Source: Pseudobutyrivibrio sp. UBA1225 (GTDB lineage Bacteria > Bacillota > Clostridia > Lachnospirales > Lachnospiraceae). From it: DNA of 19,069 nucleotides. The stretch lies in contig DBWZ01000024.1 of the NCBI GenBank assembly GCA_002309345.1, positions 1 to 19,069 of the forward strand. Direction: 5' to 3'. Position numbers and translations under genes: made by a program. Under the pieces are notes generated by a model. That model was not told the origin of the DNA. It saw only the letters and a list, made by a program, of their open reading frames with translations, and searched no databases. The number at the start of each line of letters is the position of its first letter. Positions within the stretch are counted from its first letter, which is position 1. Shown piece after piece: positions 1 to 8,042 of this stretch.

Positions 1-3
1 CAT

Positions 4-35
4 TAAGAAAATCTATAATCTTAGCTAAATTGTCA
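4..35. repeat. Left copy of a 32-bp terminal inverted repeat
   Basis: This AT-rich stretch matches the reverse complement of 18995-19026 at 31 of 32 positions; the one difference is A at position 27. Within it TAAGA (4-8) and TCTTA (19-23) can form a short hairpin. Read outward (minus strand) it carries CTGACA, where the right copy has TTGACA, a perfect -35 hexamer. It sits just upstream of the G-rich leader of the GGDEF gene, as the right copy sits upstream of the leader of the solute-binding protein gene. Repeats at both ends may also simply be why an assembly stopped here. Confidence 0.8.
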
Positions 36-110
36 GCAGGTCCCCTGGGGCTGCAAGAAGGGCGGGCCGGGGCTGATATAGTGTGGGTGGAGGCAGGGGC
101 TGGGTCACCG
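36..110 (+). other. G-rich leader tract with G-quadruplex-type run spacing
   Basis: An unusually GC-rich patch in an AT-rich genome. G-runs at 47-50, 60-62, 64-66 and 69-72 are separated by 9, 1 and 2 bases, which fits a G-quadruplex pattern, and more G-runs follow up to about 108. The open frame that could be read through it starts at a GTG at 83, but the composition is non-coding and there is a much better start at 185, so I treat it as untranslated. A similar C-rich patch lies at 18886-18970. Confidence 0.5.
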
Positions 111-184
111 ACAAAGTTTTTACATATTTGTCTTCTATAATAGTTATGCTAGTTTGGAATGGATATGTATCTAGGAGTAGGTGT

Positions 185-1828
185 ATGTCTAAAAAGCTTT
201 TTAAGAAAATAGTAATCGGTATGTTTCTGTTTGTGCTGGCTCTTCTTTTGATCCAGCTTGCTTACTATGTAAAAATTCAACTAGAAAAACAATCCAACCA
301 CGAAAAAGTAATTCAATATGTCACCAATGATTTAAGCTATGCAACGGATTCTCTTGAGCTAGAGGCAGACTACATTAATAATTGGCTTGAATCAGGTCAT
401 TTCACCAATGCAGATACTGGCAGACTTTACGAGCGTGCCAGTCTTATTTACATGCAGCTTGGTGAAAACATGACCTACTACCGTTATCTAGGTTATGCTC
501 TCTACTACTTAGAGCAAAGCTCTGAAAAGGATTATACGGTGAATATCTATCTGGATTTAGCTAATTTCCACTATAATAACTACGCTTTCGAAGATGCCAA
601 GAAAATGATTGTGGCCGCCCAAAATGTTGAAAGCTTCTATAAAATTAAAACAATACAAATAAAAAGCTATGCCTACAGAATGCTTGGAATCATGGCTATA
701 AATGATGGAGAGTATGATAAAGCCGAAGAATACTTACTAGAGTCTCAAGAAATAGTTACACAAGATGCAGATGCGATTTATGCTAGCGCTTATGTGGCAA
801 TAAATGACACTTGGCTTGCTAGAGTTTACTATGAGCAGGGACGTTTGGATGAAGCCCAGGCTTTAATTGACAAATATACGGATAGTCCATTTTTCACTCA
901 GGATGCATACCATGAAATTATGATTAGAGATATGATTATTCCTTACTACCAAACCAACTGCTTTTTGACAGTTGCAAAAGAATATGATCTAGGGCAAGAC
1001 TATATACACCTTCAAAAAGAAAACTCATCCTCGGTCATCAATGATTTTGTAGCCTTCTGTGAAGAAACCGGATATGAAAAATGTGCCTTAAATACACTCC
1101 TCACTATTCAAGACAAATATCCAATTGAAAATCCAGAAATGACAGCGCAGCTTTATGAAGAGCTTAATGTTTTATATAACAGTTTATTTGAAAAACAAAA
1201 TAAGGACTATGCCAATATTATCAGCAGTCAAGTAAACGACTCTAAATCTTCCATGAGGGAATCGATCCGAATCAATAATACTAATAAACGAAAGACTAAA
1301 CTGTTCATCACAGGATTATTTTTAATAATCATGATGACATTTACATTTATTCTTGTGATTATGAACAATCGATACGACGGACTCACCATGTTGTTCACAA
1401 GAAAAATATTCAATAAAGATTTGAATCGTCTAAAGCGTGCAATGAACACCTATGCTATCATCATGATTGATATAGATGATTTCAAAAAGATAAACGATAC
1501 CTACGGTCATCCAGAAGGTGATAAAGTATTACAAAGACTTGGACACATAATGGCAAATGAAGCTAAATCTGATACAAAGGCCTACAGATACGGTGGGGAA
1601 GAATTCGTTTTTATGCTTGGAAAAAATACGGCAGAAAAAGCAAACAACCTTGCCGAAAGGATTAGACAAGCCATGGAAATGCAGATTTGGGATTTCGCCT
1701 CTGATATCGTAATTACCATCAGTGTTGGAGTTTCAAGTGGTTCTGGTCAGACCGATGTTTTAAAACAAGCAGATGACAATCTTTATTATTCTAAACATCA
1801 CGGAAAAAATCAGGTAACAAGTACCTAA
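185..1828 (+). CDS. Membrane diguanylate cyclase-like GGDEF protein with extracytoplasmic TPR-like sensor
   Basis: A 547-residue membrane protein. The start at ATG 185 is chosen because AGGAG lies at 173-177 with 7-base spacing; the frame extends upstream to a GTG at 83 but only through the G-rich tract. Residues about 6-28 are a transmembrane helix, then about 340 helical residues with TPR-like repeats (for example GEYDKAEEYLLES near 175-187 and GRLDEAQALID further on), a second transmembrane helix at about 373-395, and a C-terminal GGDEF domain. DIDDFKKIND begins near 429, GGEEF is at 470-474, and the usual LYYSKHHGKN-type ending is present. The intact active-site motif predicts cyclic-di-GMP synthesis in the cytoplasm in response to something bound outside. 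The inhibitory RxxD site expected before GGEEF is absent. Orphan here; convergent with the uronate operon. The sensed ligand cannot be deduced. Confidence 0.9.
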   Translation: MSKKLFKKIVIGMFLFVLALLLIQLAYYVKIQLEKQSNHEKVIQYVTNDLSYATDSLELEADYINNWLESGHFTNADTGRLYERASLIYMQLGENMTYYRYLGYALYYLEQSSEKDYTVNIYLDLANFHYNNYAFEDAKKMIVAAQNVESFYKIKTIQIKSYAYRMLGIMAINDGEYDKAEEYLLESQEIVTQDADAIYASAYVAINDTWLARVYYEQGRLDEAQALIDKYTDSPFFTQDAYHEIMIRDMIIPYYQTNCFLTVAKEYDLGQDYIHLQKENSSSVINDFVAFCEETGYEKCALNTLLTIQDKYPIENPEMTAQLYEELNVLYNSLFEKQNKDYANIISSQVNDSKSSMRESIRINNTNKRKTKLFITGLFLIIMMTFTFILVIMNNRYDGLTMLFTRKIFNKDLNRLKRAMNTYAIIMIDIDDFKKINDTYGHPEGDKVLQRLGHIMANEAKSDTKAYRYGGEEFVFMLGKNTAEKANNLAERIRQAMEMQIWDFASDIVITISVGVSSGSGQTDVLKQADDNLYYSKHHGKNQVTST

Positions 1829-1862
1829 AACATCAAATCAAAAAGTTGTGTAAGAGACGAAA

Positions 1863-1891
1863 AAAGGGATGCCCAAAATGGACATCCCTTT
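1863..1891 (-). terminator. Rho-independent terminator ending the uronate operon and small gene
   Basis: AAAGGGATG (1863-1871) pairs with CATCCCTTT (1883-1891). One mismatch follows, then CCA (1873-1875) pairs with TGG (1879-1881) around an AAA loop. On the minus strand the stem runs straight into a T-tract below 1863, so it is a good intrinsic terminator for the leftward genes. On the plus strand the following bases (AACTAGC) are not T-rich, so termination of the GGDEF gene here is less certain. Confidence 0.85.
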
Positions 1892-1905
1892 AACTAGCAA
1901 AACAT

Positions 1906-2043
1906 TTATTTCTCATTTATCTGAACTATCTTAAGCGTATTACGCGCTACAAATACAGTTTGGATTCCTCTTTCCTGTAAATCCTCAGCCTTTCTAAATA
2001 AATCTTCTGCGCTTGTGCAAGCAATGATTTCTCCAATTGCCAT
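1906..2043 (-). CDS. Small protein of 45 residues, unknown function
   Basis: A reading frame of 45 codons starts MAIGEIIACTSAEDLFRK and ends with IVQINEK. A GGGAGG ribosome site lies about 10 bases upstream of the ATG, and a strong terminator starts 15 bases after the stop, so it is framed like a real gene. It follows kdgK by 125 bp and may be co-transcribed with the uronate operon, although a weak hairpin lies between. The likely fold is strand-helix-strand-strand: an amphipathic helix (about residues 11-25) between short beta segments (GEIIACTS, IQTVFVAR, LKIVQI). There is no signal peptide or membrane segment and a single Cys at position 9. I do not recognise the family; any link to uronate metabolism is only positional. 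Confidence 0.7.
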   Translation of the reverse strand: MAIGEIIACTSAEDLFRKAEDLQERGIQTVFVARNTLKIVQINEK

Positions 2044-2065
2044 AAACTATTTACCTCCCCGGCCT

Positions 2066-2089
2066 TTAAAAAGTCACACAATTCTGTGA
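2066..2089 (-). terminator. Weak hairpin plus T-tract after kdgK
   Basis: TCACA (2074-2078) pairs with TGTGA (2085-2089), and the minus strand continues into CTTTTTAAA. The stem has only 5 bp, so termination would be partial, letting some transcription continue into the 45-codon gene. The rest of 2044-2168 shows nothing else I can support. Confidence 0.35.
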
Positions 2090-2168
2090 GCATTTTCAAT
2101 ATTAAGCCACATCAGTTGATTTGTCTATGCTTTTACTGTGAAGAATCTGTGAAACTTACTTAAACGTT

Positions 2169-3266
2169 TTACCTTTTAACTCTTGCACCGGCGCCGCCCA
2201 TAATAGCTTCCACCTCAGAAACTGTTGCCATTGTTGTATCACCAGGTGTTGTCATAGCAAGAGCACCGTGAGCTGTACCATATTCAACTGCCTTTGCCGC
2301 ATCTCCAGTTGTCATAAGACCATAAACAAGTCCTGAAGCAAATGAATCTCCACCACCGACTCTATCTAAAATCTCTAGTCCCTTGTAATCTTTGGCTTTA
2401 AAAATCTGTCCATCGGCCCAGCAAAGAGCTGACCAATCGTTTACAGTTGCAGTCTTTACAGTTCGAAGGGTTGTCGCAACAACCTTGAAGTTAGGGTAAA
2501 CCTTTGAAGCCTCATCAATCATCTTCTTGTAGCCTTCGAGATTGAGTTCCTTGAGATTTTCATCGTTACCTTCAATCTCAAAACCAAGGCATGCAGTAAA
2601 GTCTTCTTCGTTACCAATCATTACATCGACATATTTTGCAATTTCTTTATTAATTTCTTGAGCTTTTTTTTGTCCACCGATTGCAGACCACATGGAAGCA
2701 CGATAATTTAAGTCGTAAGAAACGATGGTTCCGTACTTTTTAGCTGTCTTAATTGCCTTAACAACCGTCTCTGCAGATTCCTCCGATAGAGCTGCATAAA
2801 TTCCTCCTGTGTGGAACCATCTAACACCAAGCTCGCCAAAAATATAATCAAAATCGAAATCTTTATCTGTCGCTTGAGAGATTGCTGTATTTGCTCTATC
2901 AGAACAAGAAAGCGCGCCACGAATTCCAAAACCTCTCTCAACAAAGTTGAGACCGTTTCTGCACTCACGACCGATTCCATCAGTCTTCTTCCAGTTGATA
3001 AGCGAAGTATCTACCCCACCCTGAAGTATGAAATCTTCTACGAGATGTCCAACCTCGTTATCAGCAAAAGCTGTGATTACAGCTGTATCCATTCCAAAGC
3101 ATCTGCGCAGACCGCGGATTACATTGTACTCTCCGCCGCCTTCCCAAACCTTGAACTGTCTGGCTGTACGAATACGACCCTCGCCCGGATCGAATCTGAG
3201 CATTACTTCCCCAAGTGAAACTGCATCGAATTTGCAGTCCTTTTTTTCTTTTAAATTTAAATTCAT
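2169..3266 (-). CDS. kdgK: 2-keto-3-deoxygluconate kinase (PfkB family)
   Basis: Phosphorylates 2-keto-3-deoxygluconate with ATP to KDPG, the fourth step of glucuronate breakdown, in the cytoplasm. At 365 residues it is a PfkB/ribokinase-family kinase: the substrate-binding start has SLGEVMLRFDPGEG near residues 17-30 and a GGGEYNV segment near 43-49. The C-terminal PfkB signature DRVGGGDSF lies near 301-309, its Asp at about 307 being the expected catalytic base. The frame is open to a TTG at 3278, but GGAGA overlaps that codon and is correctly spaced for ATG 3266, so the latter is taken as the start. It lies 36 bp after uxaC in the operon. The sugar specificity is inferred mainly from the uxaC/uxuB/uxuA/kdgA neighbours. 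Confidence 0.92.
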   Translation of the reverse strand: MNLNLKEKKDCKFDAVSLGEVMLRFDPGEGRIRTARQFKVWEGGGEYNVIRGLRRCFGMDTAVITAFADNEVGHLVEDFILQGGVDTSLINWKKTDGIGRECRNGLNFVERGFGIRGALSCSDRANTAISQATDKDFDFDYIFGELGVRWFHTGGIYAALSEESAETVVKAIKTAKKYGTIVSYDLNYRASMWSAIGGQKKAQEINKEIAKYVDVMIGNEEDFTACLGFEIEGNDENLKELNLEGYKKMIDEASKVYPNFKVVATTLRTVKTATVNDWSALCWADGQIFKAKDYKGLEILDRVGGGDSFASGLVYGLMTTGDAAKAVEYGTAHGALAMTTPGDTTMATVSEVEAIMGGAGARVKR

Positions 3267-3302
3267 ATCATTCTCCAATTTCTACCAAACTGATTAATCT
3301 TT

Positions 3303-4703
3303 CTATATATTAAAGTATTTTATTGCGTTTCGTCCACAAATATCTTTAACCATCTCGCCAAGGTATTCTAAGTCTGCTGGATATTCTCCACCCTCAACCC
3401 AAGAGCCAATCTTGTTGCAAAGAATGCGGCGATACAACTCGTGACGAGGGAATGAAAGAAAGCTTCGTGAATCAGTGAGCATGCCAATCGATGTCGAAAT
3501 AAGTCCGCCATCAGACATGGCCTCAATCTGACGCTCCATTCCGTTTTTGTGATCGCAGAACCACCAAGCAGCTCCAAGCTGAACCTTACCCTTGATACCC
3601 TCTTCGTTACCGCAGAAGGTTCCTGCCATAGCAGCAAGCATCTCTGTGTCCTTTGGATTGAGACAATATAAAATTGTCTTTGGGAGCTGGTTCGTTAAAT
3701 CCATAGCTGAAAGAAGTGCCGCAAGTTCAGGTGCATAATTGAAATCATTTAGCGCATCAAAACCTGTATTGGCTCCAAGAGCTTTAAAGCATCTTTCAGA
3801 ATTATCTCGAATAGCGCCAATATGAAGCTGCATAACCATGCCTCTGTCAGCATACATATTCCCAAGCTTTGTTAGCACATAGCCCTTGAACTTTCCGATT
3901 TCTGTATCAGTAAGTTTTTCGCCTGCCATCTTAGATTTAAAAATCTCTTCAACCTCATTAGCATTAGTCGAAACAAAGAATGTACCTTCTAAGCTGTGGT
4001 CCGAAACCTTACAACCATTTTCCTTAAAGAAATCTAGTCTGTTTTCAAGAGCAGCAAGCAAGGTGTCGATGCTTGTTATCTTAACATCCGCGGCCGCGGA
4101 TAAAATTGAAATATAATCTGCAAAATCCTTCTTTTCAATTCCAAGTGCACGCTCCGGTCTATAGGATGGAAGCACTTGTATTTCGAATCCGTCTTGTCGG
4201 ATTTTCTGATGCCACTCCAAGCTATCGGCTGGATCATCAGTAGTGCACAGGACAGATACCTTTTGCATTCTAAGAAGATTTCTTACAGAATACTCAGGGG
4301 TTTGCAATTTTGCGTTGCAAGTATCCCAAATCTCCTTGGCGGTAGTGGGGTTAAGAGGTTTATCAATACCAAAATATCTCTGTAACTCCATATGAGTCCA
4401 ATGATATAGAGGATTTCCAATAAGGTGTTGCACTGTATCTGCCCATGCCATAAATTTATCAAAAGGAGCCCCATCTCCAGTGATAAGCTTTTCTGATACA
4501 CCGTTGGCTCTCATAGCTCGCCACTTGTAGTGGTCGCCTCCAAGCCAAACATCAGCTAAATTATCAAAACATTTATCCTCATAGATTTCTTGAGGAACAA
4601 GATGATTATGGTAATCAATAATCGGTTCATCCTTCGCCTTAGCAAAGAGTTGTTTTGCTGTCTCGTTTGTAAGAAGGAAGTTTTCATCCATAAATTTCAT
4701 CAT
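3303..4703 (-). CDS. uxaC: Glucuronate (uronate) isomerase
   Basis: Converts D-glucuronate to D-fructuronate (and D-galacturonate to D-tagaturonate) in the cytoplasm, the first step of the pathway. The 466-residue length is normal for UxaC. The family hallmarks IIDYHNHLVP (His32 and His34, expected metal ligands of the amidohydrolase-like barrel) and the conserved WLGGDHYKWRAMRANG segment are clear. The start overlaps the uxuB stop by 4 bases (ATGA), and GGAG sits 11 bases before the first ATG, pointing to translational coupling. A second ATG at 4700 immediately follows and could be the true initiator. With no uxaA or tagaturonate branch nearby, glucuronate is the more likely physiological substrate. 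Confidence 0.95.
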   Translation of the reverse strand: MMKFMDENFLLTNETAKQLFAKAKDEPIIDYHNHLVPQEIYEDKCFDNLADVWLGGDHYKWRAMRANGVSEKLITGDGAPFDKFMAWADTVQHLIGNPLYHWTHMELQRYFGIDKPLNPTTAKEIWDTCNAKLQTPEYSVRNLLRMQKVSVLCTTDDPADSLEWHQKIRQDGFEIQVLPSYRPERALGIEKKDFADYISILSAAADVKITSIDTLLAALENRLDFFKENGCKVSDHSLEGTFFVSTNANEVEEIFKSKMAGEKLTDTEIGKFKGYVLTKLGNMYADRGMVMQLHIGAIRDNSERCFKALGANTGFDALNDFNYAPELAALLSAMDLTNQLPKTILYCLNPKDTEMLAAMAGTFCGNEEGIKGKVQLGAAWWFCDHKNGMERQIEAMSDGGLISTSIGMLTDSRSFLSFPRHELYRRILCNKIGSWVEGGEYPADLEYLGEMVKDICGRNAIKYFNI

Positions 4704-6196
4704 AGCTTTTCTAACTCCTTTCTCACATTGCCCTTTCCCTTAAGTGTTGAATAGATTTCAAGAACTCTATCAGCAAGTGAATCCTCGTATAAGTCAACAC
4801 CAAATACGTCTTTACGTTTTAAAACCTCTTCAGCGGAAAGCGCCTTCAGCTCGTCCAAAAGTGGATCTGGACTTTGTTCAAATGCATTTCCCTCATCGTC
4901 GATTCCTTCAAGATATCTCAAGTATCCGGCCAGTACAAAAGGAATAACCCTTAAGCTATCTGTGCTAAGTGATGAATGTTCTCTATATGCCTTGATTGTT
5001 TCGCCAAAGCGAATCGGAAGCTTCTGTGATGTGTCACAGGCGATTCGCTGAGGAGTATCTGGCATAAAAGGATTTGGCAATCTCTTGGTAAGAACTGCAT
5101 CGAGGAATTCCTGCGGTGAAAGCACCTTAGGATCAACTACAACCTTCATGCCCTCTTCCTTGCCAAGGGTTGTCACAAGCTTCTTTAAGGCTTCATCCTC
5201 CATCTCATCGTGGATGGTTTTGTAGCCCAAAATACATCCGTAGATTGCAAGGGCTGTGTGAAGAGGATTGAGACATGTACAAACCTTCATCTTTTCTGTT
5301 TTATCTACAGTCTTTCGATCAGTAAAAATAAGACCGCCCTTTTCATAGCTAGCTCTTCCATTTGGGAATAAATCTTCGATAACCAAATACTCTGTTTCCT
5401 CCGCATTTACGAAGTTGGCCACATAAGTATTCTTGGAGGTAACAATTGGTTCTGCCTCCTCAACTCCATCCTTGATAAGCATTTCTTTAACAGTATCATC
5501 TGGTCTCGGTGTAATCTTATCTATCATAGAAAGTGGGAACGCTACTGCTTTGGGATTTTCGATGTATTCCACAAAACCTTTATCGCATTTACCATCGTTT
5601 GCCCATTCCTTTGCGATTTCTACAACTGCCTCCTTGAGCTTGTCACCATTGTGAGAGCAGTTGTCCATGCTGACTACAGATACCGGCAAACTTCCAGCCT
5701 TATATCTTTCTAACAAAAGACCAACCACCTTGTTCATGTAGCTTCTAGTCTTGTAGCCTTTTTCAGTGATTGTAAAGCTGACCATTTGAAGTGATGGAGC
5801 TATAAAGATTTCCTTTAATCTATCCATCTCCTTTTGATTTTCCTCATCAAGGATGCATGACTCGACGATAGAACCGATAACCTTCTTTTCTACAGTTCCA
5901 TCGGCCTTTAAAGTTGCAAGTATACTTAAGTTGTCGCAAGGACGATTATACTTCTCAATGATTTCATAGTCATAACCTTCTGCAACAATTAAACCTGTAT
6001 CAATAATTCCTTCATTTAAAAGCTCTTCCACAACATTCGCCTGAAAAGCTCTAAAGATGTTACCTGCCCCAAAGTGAATCCAAGTAGGATTCGCTTTGGT
6101 GTTTTCAGTAACTTTTTCTCTATCATACTTAGGAAGAGAGTAACCCTTTTCTTCCCAAGCCTTAGTGTCTTTGATTCCTTCGTTAGTTAACTTCAT
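4700..6196 (-). CDS. uxuB: D-mannonate oxidoreductase / fructuronate reductase, polyol dehydrogenase family
   Basis: Reduces D-fructuronate to D-mannonate with NADH. The 498-residue protein belongs to the mannitol dehydrogenase/UxuB/UxaB family: a Rossmann-type start WIHFGAGNIFRAFQANVV near residues 39-56 and the C-terminal-half catalytic segment KVCTCLNPLHTAL. The Asn and His of the family motif are present, but the nearest upstream Lys is six rather than five residues before the Asn. GGGAG lies about 8 bases before the ATG. It is 12 bp after uxuA and overlaps uxaC by 4 bases. UxaB (tagaturonate reductase) is the main alternative; adjacency to uxuA and absence of uxaA favour fructuronate reductase. 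Confidence 0.85.
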   Translation of the reverse strand: MKLTNEGIKDTKAWEEKGYSLPKYDREKVTENTKANPTWIHFGAGNIFRAFQANVVEELLNEGIIDTGLIVAEGYDYEIIEKYNRPCDNLSILATLKADGTVEKKVIGSIVESCILDEENQKEMDRLKEIFIAPSLQMVSFTITEKGYKTRSYMNKVVGLLLERYKAGSLPVSVVSMDNCSHNGDKLKEAVVEIAKEWANDGKCDKGFVEYIENPKAVAFPLSMIDKITPRPDDTVKEMLIKDGVEEAEPIVTSKNTYVANFVNAEETEYLVIEDLFPNGRASYEKGGLIFTDRKTVDKTEKMKVCTCLNPLHTALAIYGCILGYKTIHDEMEDEALKKLVTTLGKEEGMKVVVDPKVLSPQEFLDAVLTKRLPNPFMPDTPQRIACDTSQKLPIRFGETIKAYREHSSLSTDSLRVIPFVLAGYLRYLEGIDDEGNAFEQSPDPLLDELKALSAEEVLKRKDVFGVDLYEDSLADRVLEIYSTLKGKGNVRKELEKL

Positions 6197-6208
6197 AAAA
6201 AAACTCCC

Positions 6209-7276
6209 TTACTTATTTGCCTTTTCAATTGCTTCCCAAAGACCATTGATATAAGCTGCCCCAAGAGCTCTATCGTATAATCCATATCCAGGCATAGCCT
6301 TCTCGCCCCAAATCATCCGTCCGTGATCCGGACGAATTGGTCCTGTGAACTTGATATCATAAAGCGCCTTTACGATTTCATACATATCAAAGCTTCCATC
6401 ACTTGAAAGATGCGCTGACTCTTCAAAATCTGTAGGCGAATTAAACTTAAGATTTCTAACGTGAGCAAAATGAATTCTACCCTCAAGACTTCTAATCATA
6501 TCTGGCAAATCATTCTCAAGATTTGTACCATACGAACCTGAACAGAAAGTAACCCCATTATGTTTGTTATCAACCATCTTCATCATCCGCTGAATGTTTT
6601 CCTTGTTGATGATGATTCTTGGAAGACCAAACACAGGCCATGCCGGATCGTCTGGATGGATAGCCATGTTGATATCATACTTGTCGCACACTGGCATTAT
6701 TCTCTCCAAGAAATACTTAAGATTTGCAAATAAATCTTCATCAGTAACATCTTTGTATTCATCAAAAAGCTCTTTAACGTGCGCAAGTCTTTCTGGCTCC
6801 CAGCCTGGCATAAGAGCACCGTTTGTATCTCCAGAGATTGATTCAAACATCTTTTCTGGAACAAGTGCATCAACTGCTTCTTGTGTGTAAGCAAGAACTG
6901 TAGAACCATCTGGACGCTTTCTTGCTAGCTCTGTACGAGTCCAGTCAAATACCGGCATAAAGTTGTAACAGACAAGGTGAATGTCCTCTTCACCTAGGTT
7001 TGTCAAAGTTTCAATGTAGTTGTCGATTAGCTGCTCACGACTAGGTTTTCCCAGCTTAATATCCTCGTGAATATTTACACTCTCTATACCTGCTACCTTA
7101 AGACCTGCAGCCTCAACCTCATCTTTCATAGCTTTGATTCTCTCCCGAGACCAAACCTCTCCAGGCATTGTGTCAAAAAGAGTTGTGATTACCCCCTTTA
7201 CGCCTGGCACCTGTCTAATTTGCTCTAATGTAACGGTATCGAAATTCTTTCCGTACCATCTTAAAGTCATCTCCAT
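6209..7276 (-). CDS. uxuA: Mannonate dehydratase
   Basis: Dehydrates D-mannonate to 2-keto-3-deoxygluconate, the third step. At 355 residues it is a typical UxuA of the xylose-isomerase-like TIM-barrel type. The start MEMTLRWYGKNFD matches the family's usual opening, and candidate metal and catalytic residues stand in conserved contexts: MAIHPDDP (His207), FCSGSYG (Cys245), FAHVRN (His272) and RPDHGRMIWG (Asp317, His318). AGGAGG precedes the first ATG by 11 bases; the ATG two codons later is further from it and less likely. It lies 21 bp after kdgA and 12 bp before uxuB in the operon. Confidence 0.96.
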   Translation of the reverse strand: MEMTLRWYGKNFDTVTLEQIRQVPGVKGVITTLFDTMPGEVWSRERIKAMKDEVEAAGLKVAGIESVNIHEDIKLGKPSREQLIDNYIETLTNLGEEDIHLVCYNFMPVFDWTRTELARKRPDGSTVLAYTQEAVDALVPEKMFESISGDTNGALMPGWEPERLAHVKELFDEYKDVTDEDLFANLKYFLERIMPVCDKYDINMAIHPDDPAWPVFGLPRIIINKENIQRMMKMVDNKHNGVTFCSGSYGTNLENDLPDMIRSLEGRIHFAHVRNLKFNSPTDFEESAHLSSDGSFDMYEIVKALYDIKFTGPIRPDHGRMIWGEKAMPGYGLYDRALGAAYINGLWEAIEKANK

Positions 7277-7297
7277 AAATTACAAAACCTCCTAATT

Positions 7298-7939
7298 TTA
7301 TGCCCGTACGGAATGTACGATTTCGGCAGCCTCACGAGTGAGCTCTTCGATTTTTGCAAACTCACCTGCAGCAATCAAATCGCCCTTTACCATCCATGTG
7401 CCACCGCAAGCCACTATCTTGTTGTATGCCAAATATTCCTTTACGTTCTCCTTATTAATGCCACCTGTTGGCATAAAACGAAGATTTGAATAAGGCGCTG
7501 CAACAGCCTTTATCATTGGAAGACCTCCTGCTGGCTCAGCTGGGAAGAACTTCACAAAATCAAGGCCAAGCTCCATCGCCTGCTCCATCTCACCAGGGGT
7601 CTGAACACCTGGAGTAACTGGATAACCCTTTTCCAAACAATACTTAACAACTGTTGGATTAAATCCAGGGGCAACAATGAATTTGGCTCCAGCTTCCATC
7701 GCTTGATCCGCCTGCTCACACGTTAAAACAGTTCCGGCACCAACAAGCATGTCCGGAAAATCCTTTGCAAGGATTCTGATTGAATCTGCAGCCGCAGATG
7801 TTCTAAAAGTAACCTCGGCCGCTGGCAATCCGCCTTTTATCAAGGCCTCGCCAAGTGCGTGTGCATCTTTGGCATCCTCCAATACTACAACGGGTATAAT
7901 ACCAATTTTTTCAAAACGCTCCTTTAATTCCTCATACAT
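7298..7939 (-). CDS. eda: KDPG/KHG aldolase (2-keto-3-deoxy-6-phosphogluconate aldolase)
   Basis: Cleaves KDPG to pyruvate and glyceraldehyde-3-phosphate, the last step of the uronate pathway, feeding glycolysis. The 213-residue class I aldolase keeps the key residues of the E. coli enzyme with a constant offset of three: Glu42 and Arg46 in AEVTFRT (Glu45 and Arg49 in E. coli) and the Schiff-base Lys130 in DFVKFFPAE (Lys133). The phosphate-binding end has FMPTGGI at 155-161. GGAG lies about 10 bases before the ATG. As the first gene of the leftward operon, its upstream region probably carries the operon promoter. The symbol kdgA is also used for this gene in Firmicutes. Confidence 0.96.
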   Translation of the reverse strand: MYEELKERFEKIGIIPVVVLEDAKDAHALGEALIKGGLPAAEVTFRTSAAADSIRILAKDFPDMLVGAGTVLTCEQADQAMEAGAKFIVAPGFNPTVVKYCLEKGYPVTPGVQTPGEMEQAMELGLDFVKFFPAEPAGGLPMIKAVAAPYSNLRFMPTGGINKENVKEYLAYNKIVACGGTWMVKGDLIAAGEFAKIEELTREAAEIVHSVRA

Positions 7940-8000
7940 AATAAGACATCTCCTATTCCTAGATTATGTCTCTATCTTATTTCCAAACAGAAAATTATCC

Positions 8001-8037
8001 CATTGTTTACATTGCGCGGTACATTGCAAATATTGCG
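8001..8037 (-). promoter_or_regulatory. Candidate operator: direct repeats upstream of the uronate operon
   Basis: The octamer TACATTGC occurs at 8008-8015 and again at 8020-8027, a spacing of 12 bp, flanked by related CATTGT (8001-8006) and TATTGCG (8031-8037). The block lies 62-98 bp upstream of the eda start codon and faces the divergent araC gene. Direct repeats of this kind are typical of AraC-family binding sites, so this is the best candidate site for the adjacent regulator. A possible -10, GATAAT, lies at 7995-8000 on the minus strand, without a convincing -35 hexamer, which would suit an activator-dependent promoter. Confidence 0.4.
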
Positions 8038-8042
8038 AAACT

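Noticed and set aside
119..141. Promoter TTTACA...TATAAT before the GGDEF gene
   Set aside because: The spacer is only 11 bp; no alternative -35 matches TATAAT at 136-141.
83..184. Upstream extension of the GGDEF reading frame starting at GTG 83
   Set aside because: It runs through the G-rich tract, has no ribosome site, and a well-placed AGGAG precedes ATG 185.
2811..3297. Plus-strand open frames opposite kdgK
   Set aside because: Shadow frames of the kinase gene; low-complexity composition and no ribosome sites.
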